Source of the DNA: Rhizobium sp. BK251
Lineage (GTDB): Bacteria > Pseudomonadota > Alphaproteobacteria > Rhizobiales > Rhizobiaceae
Length of the DNA stretch: 64,000 bases
Assembly (NCBI RefSeq): GCF_004345245.1
Contig: NZ_SLUQ01000003.1
Location: forward strand, 310,001 to 374,000
Direction: 5' to 3'
Shown: in pieces, positions 46,342 to 55,928 of the stretch
How the letters are laid out: each line of letters starts with the position of its first letter
Position numbering within the stretch: position 1 is the stretch's first letter
Made by a program: the position numbers and the translations under genes
The notes under the pieces: generated by a model
What the model saw: only the letters and a program-made list of their open reading frames with translations
Database searches by the model: none
What the model was told of the DNA's origin: nothing

Positions 46342-47403
46342 TCAACCCTCCCGAAGATATTGGCCAAAGAGCTGCATATCGGCCTCACCGAGGCGATCGC
46401 TTGCCGTGTTCAGCTGGTGCCAATAGGGATAGATGACCGGCGGAGCGCTGACTTCGTCCAGCCGCTTGCGTTCCTCGTCGGAGAGCTTCAGTTCCACGGC
46501 GGCAAGATTGTCCTTGAACTGGGCTTCGGTGCGCCCGCCGATGATGACCGAGGTCACCGCACTGCGGCCGATGAGCCAGGCGAGCGCGACCTGCGCCGCC
46601 GAGACGCCACGCTCGTTTCCGATCGCGACCAGCGTCTCGACGATGTCCCAGAGCCGGTTCTCATCGCGAATCGGCGGTTCCGTCCAGCCGGCAAACTGTC
46701 GAGTTCCTTCCGGCGCTGCCTTGTTCCGCTGGTGCTTGCCGGAGAGCAGGCCTCCCGCAAGCGGGCTCCAGACGAGGACGCCGAGACCCTGGTCCACGGA
46801 GATCGGCAGAAGCTCGTATTCGGCATCGCGGGCTTCGAGCGTATAGTGGATCTGCTGGCTCACGAAGCGCTGGTACTTGTGTTCGTTGGCAATGCCGAGC
46901 GCCTTCATGATGTGCCAGCCTGAATAGTTCGAGCAACCGACGTAGCGCACCTTGCCTTGCTTGATCAGCGTGTCGAGCGCTTCCATCGTCTCTTCGAGCG
47001 GCGTCTGTGCGTCCCATTCGTGGACCTGATAGAGGTCGATGACGTCAGTCTTCATTCGCTTGAGGCTTGCTTCGCATTCGCGGATCAGGTGATAGCGCGA
47101 AAGGCCGCGGTCGTTCGGTCCGTCGCCCATGGCATAGCGAGCCTTGGTGGCGAGCAGCACGCCGTTCGGCCGCTTGCCGTTCAGCACTTCGCCTATGATC
47201 CGCTCGGACTCGCCACCCGAATAGGCATTGGCCGTGTCGATCAGATTGACCCCGGCGTCGAGGCAGAGATCGATCATTCGGCGTGCCTCCGACACACCAA
47301 GGTCCCCGACAGTCCTTGCCCAGCCGACGCCGCCGAACGTCATCGTGCCCATCGTGATTGTTGATATCTTCAGGCCCGAACGGCCGAGCAGGCGATACTC
47401 CAT
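46342..47403 (-). CDS. Aldo/keto reductase (AKR12/13-like)
   Basis: This 353-aa TIM-barrel reductase shows the tetrad D-Y in DTANAYSGGESE, K in LLATKARYAMG and H in YQVHEWD, with the C-terminal IIGGRTEAQFKDNLAA cofactor motif. It begins MEYRLLGRSGLKISTITMGT as in the YajO/YghZ-like group. Substrates of this group are broad aldehydes and ketones. It diverges from slyX across 136 bp. Confidence 0.92.
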   Translation of the reverse strand: MEYRLLGRSGLKISTITMGTMTFGGVGWARTVGDLGVSEARRMIDLCLDAGVNLIDTANAYSGGESERIIGEVLNGKRPNGVLLATKARYAMGDGPNDRGLSRYHLIRECEASLKRMKTDVIDLYQVHEWDAQTPLEETMEALDTLIKQGKVRYVGCSNYSGWHIMKALGIANEHKYQRFVSQQIHYTLEARDAEYELLPISVDQGLGVLVWSPLAGGLLSGKHQRNKAAPEGTRQFAGWTEPPIRDENRLWDIVETLVAIGNERGVSAAQVALAWLIGRSAVTSVIIGGRTEAQFKDNLAAVELKLSDEERKRLDEVSAPPVIYPYWHQLNTASDRLGEADMQLFGQYLREG

Positions 47404-47539
47404 GACTTTGCTCCATGAAATTGCTTGAGGGACGCACCAAGGTAGGGGCAGGATGAGGAATTTGCTCTTGCCCGACGGTGAGCCAGTCGTAAAAGCGGAT
47501 GATGCGACGTGAAGCTAGAACAGAGAAGGGGTCGGCACA

Positions 47540-47749
47540 ATGGCCAACGAACAGGACCGTATGACGCAACTTGAGGAGCTTGCCGCCCATCAGGCCAAGA
47601 CCATCGAGGAGCTATCCGACCAGATCGCCGATCAATGGAAGACGATCGAACAGTTGCGCGCCAAGCTTGACCGGCTCACCGAGCGTTTCCTCACACTTGA
47701 GGAACGGTCGCTCGAAGCGCCTGCGGTGACCAGACCACCCCATTATTGA
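47540..47749 (+). CDS. slyX: SlyX family protein
   Basis: This 69-aa protein has the SlyX signature: a short amphipathic coiled coil (MTQLEELAAHQAKTIEELSD ... WKTIEQLRAKLDRLTERFLT) and a C-terminal PPHY ending. Its molecular function is unknown. AAGGGG lies upstream of the ATG. Confidence 0.9.
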   Translation: MANEQDRMTQLEELAAHQAKTIEELSDQIADQWKTIEQLRAKLDRLTERFLTLEERSLEAPAVTRPPHY

Positions 47750-47853
47750 GGTGCGCGACGGAGCCTTCCGACGAAAAGCAGCCTGTCACATTCATGTTAA
47801 GTGGCGTCACTATGCATCGATCCCGACGCGCACATGCGAGGAAGGATCACCTT

Positions 47854-48834
47854 ATGAAGACGCTGCTCTCAGCCTTTACCGCCCTTATCGCCGCCGGCCT
47901 GCTTGCCACATCCGCCGATGCTGCCAATCTCGTTCTCTACACCAGCCAGCCGAACGAGGATGCGCAGGCGACCGTGGACGGTTTCATGGCCGCCAATCCT
48001 GACATCAAGGTCGATTGGGTCCGCGATGGCACGCCGAAAATCATCGCCAAGCTGCAGGCGGAAATCGCCGCCGGGAACCCTGTTGCCGACGTGCTGCTGA
48101 TCGCAGACACGGTGACGCTGGAGCGCCTGAAGCAGGAGGGCAGGCTGCTTGCCTACAAGTCGCCCGAGGCTGCGAACTACGATGCCGCCCTCTATGATGC
48201 GGACGGCTACTATTATTCGACGAAACTGATCACGACCGGGATCGTCTACAACACCGCTGCATCGCTGAAGCCGACGAGCTGGCAGGACCTTGCAAAGCCG
48301 GAAGCCAAGGGTCTCGTTACCATGCCGAGCCCGCTGACGTCCGGCGCTGCGCTCATCCATGCTCAGACGCTTGCGGGCGTCGATGGTCTGGGCTGGGATT
48401 ACTATCGCCATCTTTCTGAAAACGGTGCGACCGCTGCCGGCGGCAATGGCGCCGTGCTGAAGTCGGTGGCGTCAGGCGAGAAGGCCTATGGCATGGTGGT
48501 CGACTACATGCCGATCCGTGAGAAAGCCAAGGGCGCTCCGGTGGAGTTCGTCTTCCCGGCCGAGGGCGTGTCGGCCGTCACCGAGCCGGTCGGCATCCTT
48601 GCCAGCAGCAAGAATGCCGAAGCCGCTGAGAAATTCGTGGACTATGTGCTTTCCGAGCAAGGTCAGGAGGGCTTCGTCAAGCTCGGCTACATCCCGGCAC
48701 GCAACGGGATGAAGCTGCCGGAAGGCTTCCCCTCGCGCGACAGCATCAAGGTACTGCCGATCAACGCGGCGGCTGCCCTGAAGAACACGGATGAGGACTT
48801 GAAGACCTTCTCAGGCATCTACGGATCGAACTGA
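47854..48834 (+). CDS. ABC transporter periplasmic binding protein, Fe3+ (FbpA/AfuA) type
   Basis: This 326-aa protein has a signal peptide cleaved after ADA near residue 23. Its body is of ferric/2-aminoethylphosphonate-type solute-binding proteins (LVLYTSQPNEDAQATVDGFM, VADVLLIADTVTLERLKQEG, GIVYNTAA, FVDYVLSEQGQEGFVKLGY). The ATG at 47854 gives a normal signal sequence. A permease gene follows 6 bp after the stop and an ATPase gene after that, making a complete importer. Iron as substrate is inferred from family; a phosphonate or sugar phosphate is possible. Confidence 0.88.
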   Translation: MKTLLSAFTALIAAGLLATSADAANLVLYTSQPNEDAQATVDGFMAANPDIKVDWVRDGTPKIIAKLQAEIAAGNPVADVLLIADTVTLERLKQEGRLLAYKSPEAANYDAALYDADGYYYSTKLITTGIVYNTAASLKPTSWQDLAKPEAKGLVTMPSPLTSGAALIHAQTLAGVDGLGWDYYRHLSENGATAAGGNGAVLKSVASGEKAYGMVVDYMPIREKAKGAPVEFVFPAEGVSAVTEPVGILASSKNAEAAEKFVDYVLSEQGQEGFVKLGYIPARNGMKLPEGFPSRDSIKVLPINAAAALKNTDEDLKTFSGIYGSN

Positions 48835-48840
48835 TACGCG

Positions 48841-50535
48841 ATGAACGGATATGCCCGCCCAGGAATCAGCCAGCCAAGCTGGCTGCTTCCTTTTGTCGTC
48901 ACCGTGGTGCTGTTCCTCTGCGTCCTGCCGCTCGGGCGATTGGCGCAGGTCGGAATCGCGGCGTTGTCGCGGGATGGTGCCTACTCACTCCTCACTGATC
49001 CCTCGCTTTGGCAGGCGGCCTGGTACACGATATCGACCGCTGTCCTGGGTACGATCGCCTCCGTTATCCTTGGATCTATCTTCGCTTTCCTGCTGACGCT
49101 CGCCGACATGCGGGGCAAGGGGATGCTGAGCTTTCTCTTCGTGCTGCCGATGATGATCCCGCCGCAGGTGACGGCACTCGCCTGGGTGCAGATGTCTGGA
49201 CCATCGAGCCCGCTTCTCAAGGCGCTGCATCTGGCTCCGCCGCTCGGCTCCCCCCAACCGCTCTATTCTGCCGGCGGCATCGCGCTTCTCTATGGCGTCC
49301 AACATGCGCCGCTTGTCTATCTCGCGTTGAGGGCAGGGCTGATGGCGCTGCCGCGCGAGGGCGTGGAGGCGGCAAGGCTATCCGGCGCCTCTGGCTCGAT
49401 GGTCTTTCGCGACATCATCCTGCCTCTTTCCATGCCCGGCATCATTGCGGGCGCCGCCATCGCCTTCGTCTCCTCCACCGGCAATTTCGGCATTCCGGCG
49501 ATCCTCGGCATTCCGGCGGGCATCTACACGCTGCCGACCCTGATCTTTACGAAGTTTGCCGCCTTCAGCAGCCGCACCTTCGGAGACGTCGCTTTGATTT
49601 CGGCCATCATCGCCATGATTGCTGTCGCAGGTCTGGCGATACAGGAACGCGCCCTGAAGGGTCGGGATTATCGCGTGATCGGCCTGACCGGAGCTTCCGC
49701 AGTCCTCACGCTCGGCCGATTGCGCTTGCCTGCCGAGATATTTCTCTGGGCAATTCTGTTTGTTATGCTCGTCGCACCCTTTCTGGCCCTGCTTGCCGGG
49801 GCGCTGGTGCCTGCCTTCGGCGTGCCGCTGACGCTCCGCACGATGTCCTTCCATGCCTTTGAAGAGATCCTGTTCCGACAGCCGATCACGCGGACAGCAT
49901 TTTCAAATTCTCTTTTTCTTTCAGTAACCACTGCTGTTTGCCTCATCTTCGTGACCGTGCTCGCTGCGTATCTCATCACGTTACGCAAGAATGTGGTGGC
50001 AAGACTGATCGCCGGGCTGATCGAAATTCCATACTCGTTGCCGGGGATCGTGATCGCGGTCTCCTTCATTCTCGTCTTCGCGGCTCCGATTCCGCTACTC
50101 AATCTGACTCTCTACGGCACGATCTGGCTCATCCTCCTGGCTTATCTCTCGAGTTTCTTTGCCGTCAGTCTCAAGCCGGTCGTCAGCGCCTTCCAGCAAC
50201 TCGATCCGGCGCTCGAGGAAGCAGCCAGGCTTTCGGGTGCCGGTTTTCTTCGCCGGCTTTGCGATATCCTGGTGCCGCTCATCGCGCCCGCAGCGGGTGC
50301 GTCGGTCATTCTCGTGTTTCTCATCGCCTGCAACGAGCTCACGATCTCGGCGCTGCTCTGGTCAGCCGGGACGCAAACGCTCGGTGTGGTGATCTACAAT
50401 CTCGACGATAGCGGCAGCTCTGATCTTGCCTCCGCCATGTCCGTGCTGGTGGTCGTCATGGTCGTCTTCATGATGGTCCTGCTGGAACTCCTCGCAAAGC
50501 GCCTGCCGAGAGGAGTCGTGCCTTGGCGAAACTGA
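48841..50535 (+). CDS. ABC transporter permease with two fused transmembrane domains
   Basis: This 564-aa protein is a tandem permease of FbpB/AfuB type with about 12 membrane helices. Two EAA-type loops contact the ATPase: EGVEAARLSGASGSMVFRDI (about 175-195) and EEAARLSGAGFLRRLCDI (about 460-478). It supplies both halves of the membrane channel. The ATPase gene starts inside its last codons (13-bp overlap). Confidence 0.92.
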   Translation: MNGYARPGISQPSWLLPFVVTVVLFLCVLPLGRLAQVGIAALSRDGAYSLLTDPSLWQAAWYTISTAVLGTIASVILGSIFAFLLTLADMRGKGMLSFLFVLPMMIPPQVTALAWVQMSGPSSPLLKALHLAPPLGSPQPLYSAGGIALLYGVQHAPLVYLALRAGLMALPREGVEAARLSGASGSMVFRDIILPLSMPGIIAGAAIAFVSSTGNFGIPAILGIPAGIYTLPTLIFTKFAAFSSRTFGDVALISAIIAMIAVAGLAIQERALKGRDYRVIGLTGASAVLTLGRLRLPAEIFLWAILFVMLVAPFLALLAGALVPAFGVPLTLRTMSFHAFEEILFRQPITRTAFSNSLFLSVTTAVCLIFVTVLAAYLITLRKNVVARLIAGLIEIPYSLPGIVIAVSFILVFAAPIPLLNLTLYGTIWLILLAYLSSFFAVSLKPVVSAFQQLDPALEEAARLSGAGFLRRLCDILVPLIAPAAGASVILVFLIACNELTISALLWSAGTQTLGVVIYNLDDSGSSDLASAMSVLVVVMVVFMMVLLELLAKRLPRGVVPWRN

Positions 50536-51551
50536 CGCTCAATCAAGTGACGAAGGATTTCGGCACAGGCCGACCAGCGGTAAATTCGCTCTCGCTTGAT
50601 GTCCGGGAGGGTGGTTTCCTTGCTCTGCTCGGGCCCTCGGGCTGCGGCAAGACGACGGTGCTCAGGATGATTGCCGGTTTCGAGCAGCCGACGGACGGCT
50701 CCATCCATCTCGGCGAGCGCCTGCTTGCCGATGCCTCGCGGTCCCTGCCGCCGGAGCGGCGCAACATGGCGATGGTCTTCCAGTCCTATGCGCTTTGGCC
50801 GCATATGAGCGTCGCAGACAATGTGGGCTATCCACTGAAGGTTCGCGGCGTAACTGGCAGACCCTACAAAGAAAAAGTCCGGCACGCGCTGGCGGCAGTC
50901 AGGCTCGATGCCTACGCCGAACGGCGTCCGGCGGAGCTTTCCGGAGGCCAGAGGCAGCGCGTCGCACTGGCGAGGTGTCTCGTGACATCGCCTGATGTCG
51001 TCCTTCTGGACGAGCCGCTTGCCAATCTCGACCGCCACCTGAAGCAGGAGATGGAGGAAACGTTCCGCGAATTCCACCAGCGTTCCGGCGCCACGATGAT
51101 CTATGTCACTCACGACCAGAGCGAGGCCATGGCGCTCGCAAGCGATGTCGCGGTGATGGCTGATGGCCGCCTTTTGCAGATCGCAGCCCCGGCCGATATC
51201 TACGCGCGCCCGGAGGGACGGGTGGTCGGCGGCCTTATCGGGCGTGGGACGGTCCTGAAGCTGCGGTCCGCCCGCAGAGAGCCGCGTTTGTTCGACTGGG
51301 CAGGGATCGAGCCCATGCTGAGGGCAGAGGGATTGGACGGCGAGGAGGCCGAAGTCCTGGTGCGCCCGGAGGATGTCATCGCCGATCCATCGGGGATCAC
51401 CTGCCGGGTGGAGGCGGTCCTTTTCGAGGGGGAGCGCTACGCCCTGCGACTTGCATTGCGCGACGGGCAGGTGCTGCGGGCCTATAGCCGCGAAAGCGTG
51501 CCGCCCGGCGCCCAACTGGCCGTCATCATCCGCTCGGCCTGGAGGCTCTAG
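50523..51551 (+). CDS. ABC transporter ATP-binding protein
   Basis: This 342-aa ATPase has Walker A GPSGCGKTT (about 37-45), the Q-loop VFQSYALWPHM, signature LSGGQRQRVALARC, Walker B VVLLDEPLANLD and the switch His in YVTHDQSEAMAL. A C-terminal TOBE-like domain follows (about 245-342). The start is TTG at 50523 with GAGGAG about 8 nt upstream, overlapping the permease gene by 13 bp. It powers the importer encoded by the two upstream genes. Confidence 0.93.
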   Translation: MAKLTLNQVTKDFGTGRPAVNSLSLDVREGGFLALLGPSGCGKTTVLRMIAGFEQPTDGSIHLGERLLADASRSLPPERRNMAMVFQSYALWPHMSVADNVGYPLKVRGVTGRPYKEKVRHALAAVRLDAYAERRPAELSGGQRQRVALARCLVTSPDVVLLDEPLANLDRHLKQEMEETFREFHQRSGATMIYVTHDQSEAMALASDVAVMADGRLLQIAAPADIYARPEGRVVGGLIGRGTVLKLRSARREPRLFDWAGIEPMLRAEGLDGEEAEVLVRPEDVIADPSGITCRVEAVLFEGERYALRLALRDGQVLRAYSRESVPPGAQLAVIIRSAWRL

Positions 51552-51636
51552 CGGAGGTTATATTTCCTTGCCTGCCCGGATTTTGCATTTGCGCGGCTGC
51601 GGGTTAGATATGGTCCAGCCCAATCGGAAATGCCTC

Positions 51637-52746
51637 ATGTCATTTCGCCTCGCCACCTTCAATATCGAAAACCTGCTGACGCGGTTCGATTTCACCGGAT
51701 TCCGCAATCAGCTGCGACAGGACCGGGTGCTCCGCCTTTTCGACGTCCGAAGCGAAGGCATCTACCAGCAGCTGGAGCAGGCGCGTGTCATTTCGCTTAC
51801 GGACGATACCCGCCAGATGACGGCGCTAGCCGTCGCTGACACCGATGCGGACATCATCTGTCTGCAGGAGGTCGACAATCTCGCGGCCATGCACGCCTTC
51901 GAGTATGGCTATCTCTTCCGTATGGTCGGAAGCGGATACCGGCAGAAATATCTCGTGGAAGGCAACGACAGCAGAGGCATCGATGTCGGGGTGATGATGC
52001 GCGAGGAAACGCGCGATGGCCAAAAGATCGAACTGGTCGACATCCGCAGCCATGCGGCCCTCACATACGGCGATCTTGGCCTCTTCAACGATGAATTGGG
52101 TTCGACGCTGCGCCGGGAGGACAAGATATTCAAGCGTGACTGCATCGAGCTCGATCTCAAGATTGGTGGAGTGCCGCTTTCGCTTTTCGTGGTTCATTTC
52201 AAGTCCATGGGAAATGGTCGCGAAGGGGCCGACGGAAGGCTGGGCACGCTGCCGATTCGCAGGGCCGAGGCGCTTGCCGCGCGTCATATCATCGAGACAC
52301 GCTTCGGCATGGAGCGTACTTCTGCCAGCAATTTCGTCATCTGTGGTGACATGAACGACTATCAAGAGAAGGTGAACGTGATCGGCGACCGCCGCAGCGG
52401 CTACCGGTTCGAATACCGTCAGGAATCGGAAAGCGCACTCGACGTCTTCAGCCGCGACGGCTTCGCGGAGAATGTGATGCTGAGGCGCGATCCGCTGGAT
52501 CGCTGGACGCTCTATCACGCACGCGGACCGGCGGAGCAATGGCTCTGCCAGCTTGACTATCTCTGGCTTTCACCGGCACTCGCCGAAGCCAATGCCGGGC
52601 GCGTGCCGGAGGTGATACGCGCCGGCCAGCCCTTCCGCACCGTCTTCCCGCCGGGCCAGGAGGTCGAACGCTATCCGCGCATCGGCTGGGATCGGCCGAA
52701 GGCCTCCGACCACTGCCCGGTCGTCATGACATTGGATCTCCCATGA
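51637..52746 (+). CDS. Endonuclease/exonuclease/phosphatase (EEP, DNase I-like) family protein
   Basis: This 369-aa protein shows the EEP active-site blocks: ATFNIENLL (Asn), CLQEVDN (Glu), FVVHFKSMGN (His), CGDMNDY (Asp-Asn) and the terminal SDHCPVV (Asp-His). Members cleave phosphodiesters in DNA, RNA, nucleotides or lipids. The ATG at 51637 gives the family start; an in-frame ATG at 51610 is an alternative. It overlaps the NUDIX gene by 4 bp, so a joint role in nucleotide clean-up is plausible (inference). Confidence 0.87.
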   Translation: MSFRLATFNIENLLTRFDFTGFRNQLRQDRVLRLFDVRSEGIYQQLEQARVISLTDDTRQMTALAVADTDADIICLQEVDNLAAMHAFEYGYLFRMVGSGYRQKYLVEGNDSRGIDVGVMMREETRDGQKIELVDIRSHAALTYGDLGLFNDELGSTLRREDKIFKRDCIELDLKIGGVPLSLFVVHFKSMGNGREGADGRLGTLPIRRAEALAARHIIETRFGMERTSASNFVICGDMNDYQEKVNVIGDRRSGYRFEYRQESESALDVFSRDGFAENVMLRRDPLDRWTLYHARGPAEQWLCQLDYLWLSPALAEANAGRVPEVIRAGQPFRTVFPPGQEVERYPRIGWDRPKASDHCPVVMTLDLP

Positions 52747-53483
52747 ATGCGATCTCTCAAGACGACGAGGCCAGCTGGCCGCCGAAGAAGGTGGCTTTCC
52801 AGGTCCGCAGCATCGACCTGCGGGTCCTGGAAGGAGAGCATCCCTATCATCTTCGCGAGCAAGAAGCTGCGCGCAGGAACTGGCAGCAGGAGCTTCAGAC
52901 AACGCCTGCGCTCTACGACGGGGAGATGGTTCTTCAACACCGGCTTTCCCTGAGGGACGGCCACGTTCGCGGCGAGGCCTATCTTGTCCCGTTCTCGACG
53001 TTTCTCTGGTGGCGAAAGAGCAGATTGCCCAATACTGCCTTTCACCTCTTTGCGTTCGCGCTGGTCGTTTCTTCCGACGGCGCCATTGTCGCGATCCGCA
53101 TGGGGAAGCATACGGCCAATGCCGGGCGGGTCTATTGCGCGGCAGGATCGCTCGACGCCCACGACATCGTCGACGGGCGCTGCGACATCGCAGGCAACAT
53201 GCGGCGTGAAGTCCTGGAGGAGACGGGCCTCGACCTCGAGGAGGCAACAGCGGAGCCGAACTACTTCGGCCTGCATATGCGACGCGCAATAACGCTCATG
53301 CGCGTCTTCCGGTTCGATCTCTCGGCGGACGAGCTCATCGAGCGGATTCACGCCCATATGCTGGTCGACGAGGAGAAGGAGATCGACGGCGCAGTTGCGA
53401 TCTGGTCCGCAGATCCAGACGCCCATCCGTATATCCCGGAGATGCAGCTGGTCATCGACTGGTATTTCAACAGGCGGGCCTGA
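52743..53483 (+). CDS. NUDIX hydrolase-like protein
   Basis: This 246-aa protein carries a Nudix box (about 136-165: GSLDAHDIVDG ... NMRREVLEETGLDL) with the core REVLEETG that binds metal. NUDIX enzymes cleave nucleoside diphosphates linked to another group. The N-terminal 100 residues are a family-specific extension, seen in long NUDIX-like proteins of unknown substrate. The start overlaps the EEP gene stop by 4 bp (ATGA). Confidence 0.85.
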   Translation: MNAISQDDEASWPPKKVAFQVRSIDLRVLEGEHPYHLREQEAARRNWQQELQTTPALYDGEMVLQHRLSLRDGHVRGEAYLVPFSTFLWWRKSRLPNTAFHLFAFALVVSSDGAIVAIRMGKHTANAGRVYCAAGSLDAHDIVDGRCDIAGNMRREVLEETGLDLEEATAEPNYFGLHMRRAITLMRVFRFDLSADELIERIHAHMLVDEEKEIDGAVAIWSADPDAHPYIPEMQLVIDWYFNRRA

Positions 53484-53554
53484 TTTTATCGCCTTGCACT
53501 CGCGGGCTGGCTCGGGCAGTTTTGCGCTTCGATGACCGATTCAGGGAGGCAGAA

Positions 53555-54472
53555 GTGGCTCGCAGCTACAGCGTCTACGATGTGTTCACCGACAGCAAGC
53601 TCGCGGGCAACCCGCTCGCCGTCGTCTTCGATGGCGACGGTCTGGGCGATGCGGCCATGCAGGACATCGCCAAGGAGCTGAACCTCTCTGAGACGGTGTT
53701 CGTCCAACCTGCGGAAAACCCTGCCCACGCGGCGCGGCTGCGTATCTTCACGCCGGGACGGGAGCTGCCTTTTGCCGGCCATCCGACCGTTGGCGCGGCG
53801 ATCGCCCTTGCCGAGCGCGCCAATGGCGACCGCAGCCGCGAGATGGATATCGTCTCGGTGCTGGAAGAGGCCGTCGGCCCGGTACGCTGCGCCGTGCGGC
53901 TTAGGGAAGGGCGGGCGAGTTTTGCCGAATTCGACCTGCCGCGGAAGTCGGCGCAGATCGCCATGCCGCTCGACCGAGCAGCCATTGCCGATGCGCTTAG
54001 CCTGAATGCCACTGAAATCGGCTTCGAGAATCATGTCCCGTCGATCTGGAGCGCCGGCGTGCCGTTCCTACTGGTGCCGGTCCATGATGTCGGCTGCGCG
54101 GAGCGCCTCGAGTTCGACCCACAGCTCTGGGAAAAGACCGTCCCCTTCGTCGACGGCGCCCTGGCCTCGGCCTATATCTATTGCCGCGGCGCGATCAATC
54201 ATACGGCGAAGTTCCATGCCCGCATGTTTGCGACCGGCATGGGGATCGTCGAAGACCCTGCGACCGGCTCTGCGGTTGCCGCTCTCTCGGGGGCTATCCG
54301 CCATTTCGACGCGCTGCCGGACGGGCACTATCCGATGGTCATCGAGCAGGGCGTAGAGATGGGGCGGCCCTCCTTCATCCACCTTCACATCGATGTGGAC
54401 GGCGGCGACATCTCGAACGCGCGTATCGGCGGCCAGGCCGTGCGTGTCGCCACCGGCTTTCTGGACATCTGA
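53555..54472 (+). CDS. PhzF family isomerase/epimerase-like protein
   Basis: This 305-aa protein has the PhzF/diaminopimelate-epimerase-like fold: YDVFTDSKLAGNPLAVVFDG, the catalytic Glu in NLSETVFV (about residue 46), the RIFTPGRELPFAGHPTVGAA block, and MGIVEDPATGSAVAALSG. Known members isomerise trans-2,3-dihydro-3-hydroxyanthranilate; most have unknown substrates. No phenazine genes are nearby. GTG at 53555 is preferred, with GGGAGG 6 nt upstream. Confidence 0.9.
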   Translation: MARSYSVYDVFTDSKLAGNPLAVVFDGDGLGDAAMQDIAKELNLSETVFVQPAENPAHAARLRIFTPGRELPFAGHPTVGAAIALAERANGDRSREMDIVSVLEEAVGPVRCAVRLREGRASFAEFDLPRKSAQIAMPLDRAAIADALSLNATEIGFENHVPSIWSAGVPFLLVPVHDVGCAERLEFDPQLWEKTVPFVDGALASAYIYCRGAINHTAKFHARMFATGMGIVEDPATGSAVAALSGAIRHFDALPDGHYPMVIEQGVEMGRPSFIHLHIDVDGGDISNARIGGQAVRVATGFLDI

Positions 54473-54597
54473 TTTCATTGCGCTTTGGCCCGCCAGAATT
54501 TTTTCGACGCTTAGCCAAAGAAATTTGGCCTGGGCCGCTGGACAAGCAGGAATATCCTGTTTATACGCCCCGTCACACCGCGCAAGACGGCGCGGAC

Positions 54598-54673
<76 letters not shown>

Positions 54674-54766
54674 TTTTTTCCTTAAAAGACAAATGCTTGC
54701 GAAGCGCCTCTTTAGGCGCGGAGCTAATATTTCCTTCCTGGGTAACGCCTGGAGTAACGGCGGCAC

Positions 54767-54797
54767 AAAAAAGCCCGCTCCACTCGTGAGGCGGGCT
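54767..54797 (-). terminator. Minus-strand terminator beside tRNA-Lys
   Basis: On the minus strand AGCCCGC and GCGGGCT (54797-54791 with 54778-54772) form a 7-bp stem followed by six T (down to 54767). It would end transcription of the decayed minus-strand gene that follows. Confidence 0.75.
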
Positions 54798-54811
54798 GGA
54801 TGTTCTGCGCT

Positions 54812-55344
54812 TTAAGCTGCCAGCAGATCATTGATCACATCCGCCGCCAGTAGCAGGTCTATCGTTCCCGTCTCGAAGTCGATCTTGTCGGCAGAATGGC
54901 ACCAGAAGATAGCCAGCTTTCGCCTTGAGACCGTCGAGTGTGTGATCTTGAATTTCCTTGATCGGCGATACGAGCTTGCTGCAGGCTTCGTAGGCGGCCT
55001 CATAAGCTTGTTCCTCTGCGTCTTGCGAAACTAGCGAGCGCTCGAATTCCCACGCCACCTTCGGTTCCTGGGCCAGTCGCCGAAGCTCGACATCGTTCAT
55101 CACGTCATAAGCGGCTTTCCAATTCTCGATAGTTCGCGCAACTACGCAAACTCGCGCATTCCCTGCCGATGTCCTTAAATGGTTTCGATAAGTGGATCGT
55201 CTGCGGGCGCCGATGGCGAGAGAGGCGATGGCTGAACACCGATTGGCGAACAGCGTCGAAAAATTTCGACTGGTCCACATGATTTCCCTTGAGACGGTCT
55301 TTGTTGACGCTATCTGAGAATTGACGGGCGTTAGCGCCACTCAC
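54812..55344 (-). pseudogene. Decayed hypothetical (phage-type) gene with frameshift
   Basis: Two minus-strand frames appear to be pieces of one gene. One frame encodes a charged, helical segment (ENWKAAYDVMNDVELRRLAQ ... TLDGLKAK). A second continues it at KLAIFWCHSADKIDF and ends LLLAADVINDLLAA, with the frame change near 54920. A third frame near 55260 reads QSKFFDAVRQSVF, like the start of small phage or peptidoglycan-related proteins. The terminator downstream fits this gene end. Function is unknown; the reconstruction is by eye. Confidence 0.45.
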
Positions 55345-55388
55345 ACATCGCGAGCGCAGAATTGCCCCTTTAACGGCAGGATTCGACG

Positions 55389-55598
55389 ATGATTAGGAAC
55401 CTGTTTGGCTTTTTTCTGAAGGTTTTGGTTCTTCTGGGTACACTATCCTTGGTAGTTGTTGTCGCCGTCCGGTACGACTTGGTGCCTACGGCGCCGACGC
55501 AGCACGAGGTGCCAGGCGTGAACCAAGGATCCGGATTGCCGCAAGAAGTGCAGGGCATTCCGGATCGGTTGCCAGTACCCAGAGGTTTTCGGTTCTGA
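55389..55598 (+). CDS. Small single-pass membrane protein, hypothetical
   Basis: A 69-aa frame starts MIRNLFGFFLKVLVLLGTLS and has one strong membrane helix (about 8-27), followed by a Pro/Gln/Gly-rich tail outside the helix. AGGA lies about 10 nt upstream of the ATG. I recognise no family. It lies among decayed phage-like genes and may be an element cargo or a chance frame. Confidence 0.4.
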   Translation: MIRNLFGFFLKVLVLLGTLSLVVVVAVRYDLVPTAPTQHEVPGVNQGSGLPQEVQGIPDRLPVPRGFRF

Positions 55599-55609
55599 TT
55601 GCGCCAAGT

Positions 55610-55928
55610 CTACAAGAGAGACACCGCCGTGAAGAACGCGTCGATGTGTTCTTCCGTGAATCCCATGGCTGCAAACCCAGCGGCCATCATCGGGGAGTCC
55701 TTCACGAAGGTGCCACTGTATTCGTAGGCGATCTGCGTAGCCCGGTCCTGCTCCGACACCCACGCGTCCACCTCATCGAGCAAGCCTGCTGCAAGAAGCT
55801 GAAGTCCGAACTGGCGAACTGACACGCTCTCGGGAACCAGTTTCGATGAATATCGCGCGCTGCGCCTCGAGCTCTGCAATTTCCTCGTCGGTCATTTCGA
55901 CCTCGACGCTATCAAGGAGCTTCTTCAT
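55610..55928 (-). pseudogene. Phage tail-associated small protein, frameshifted
   Basis: A good start (ATG at 55928, GGAGGGG 5 nt upstream) encodes MKKLLDSVEVEMTDEEIAEL and onward to IFIETG near 55835, then stops out of frame. The next frame continues with VPESVSVRQFGLQLLAAGLL ... MMAAGFAAMGFTEEHIDAFF to a stop at 55610. Together they match the layout of small phage tail-region proteins (acidic N-terminus, xVSxRQF block, C-terminal D-A-[FL]F end). A single-base loss near AAACTGGTTCC would explain the break. It is evidence of prophage decay. Confidence 0.55.

Noticed and set aside
45301..46923. 540-codon plus-strand frame opposite the DUF2278 and aldo/keto reductase genes
   Set aside because: Both minus-strand genes have clear families and ribosome-binding sites; the plus frame has neither.
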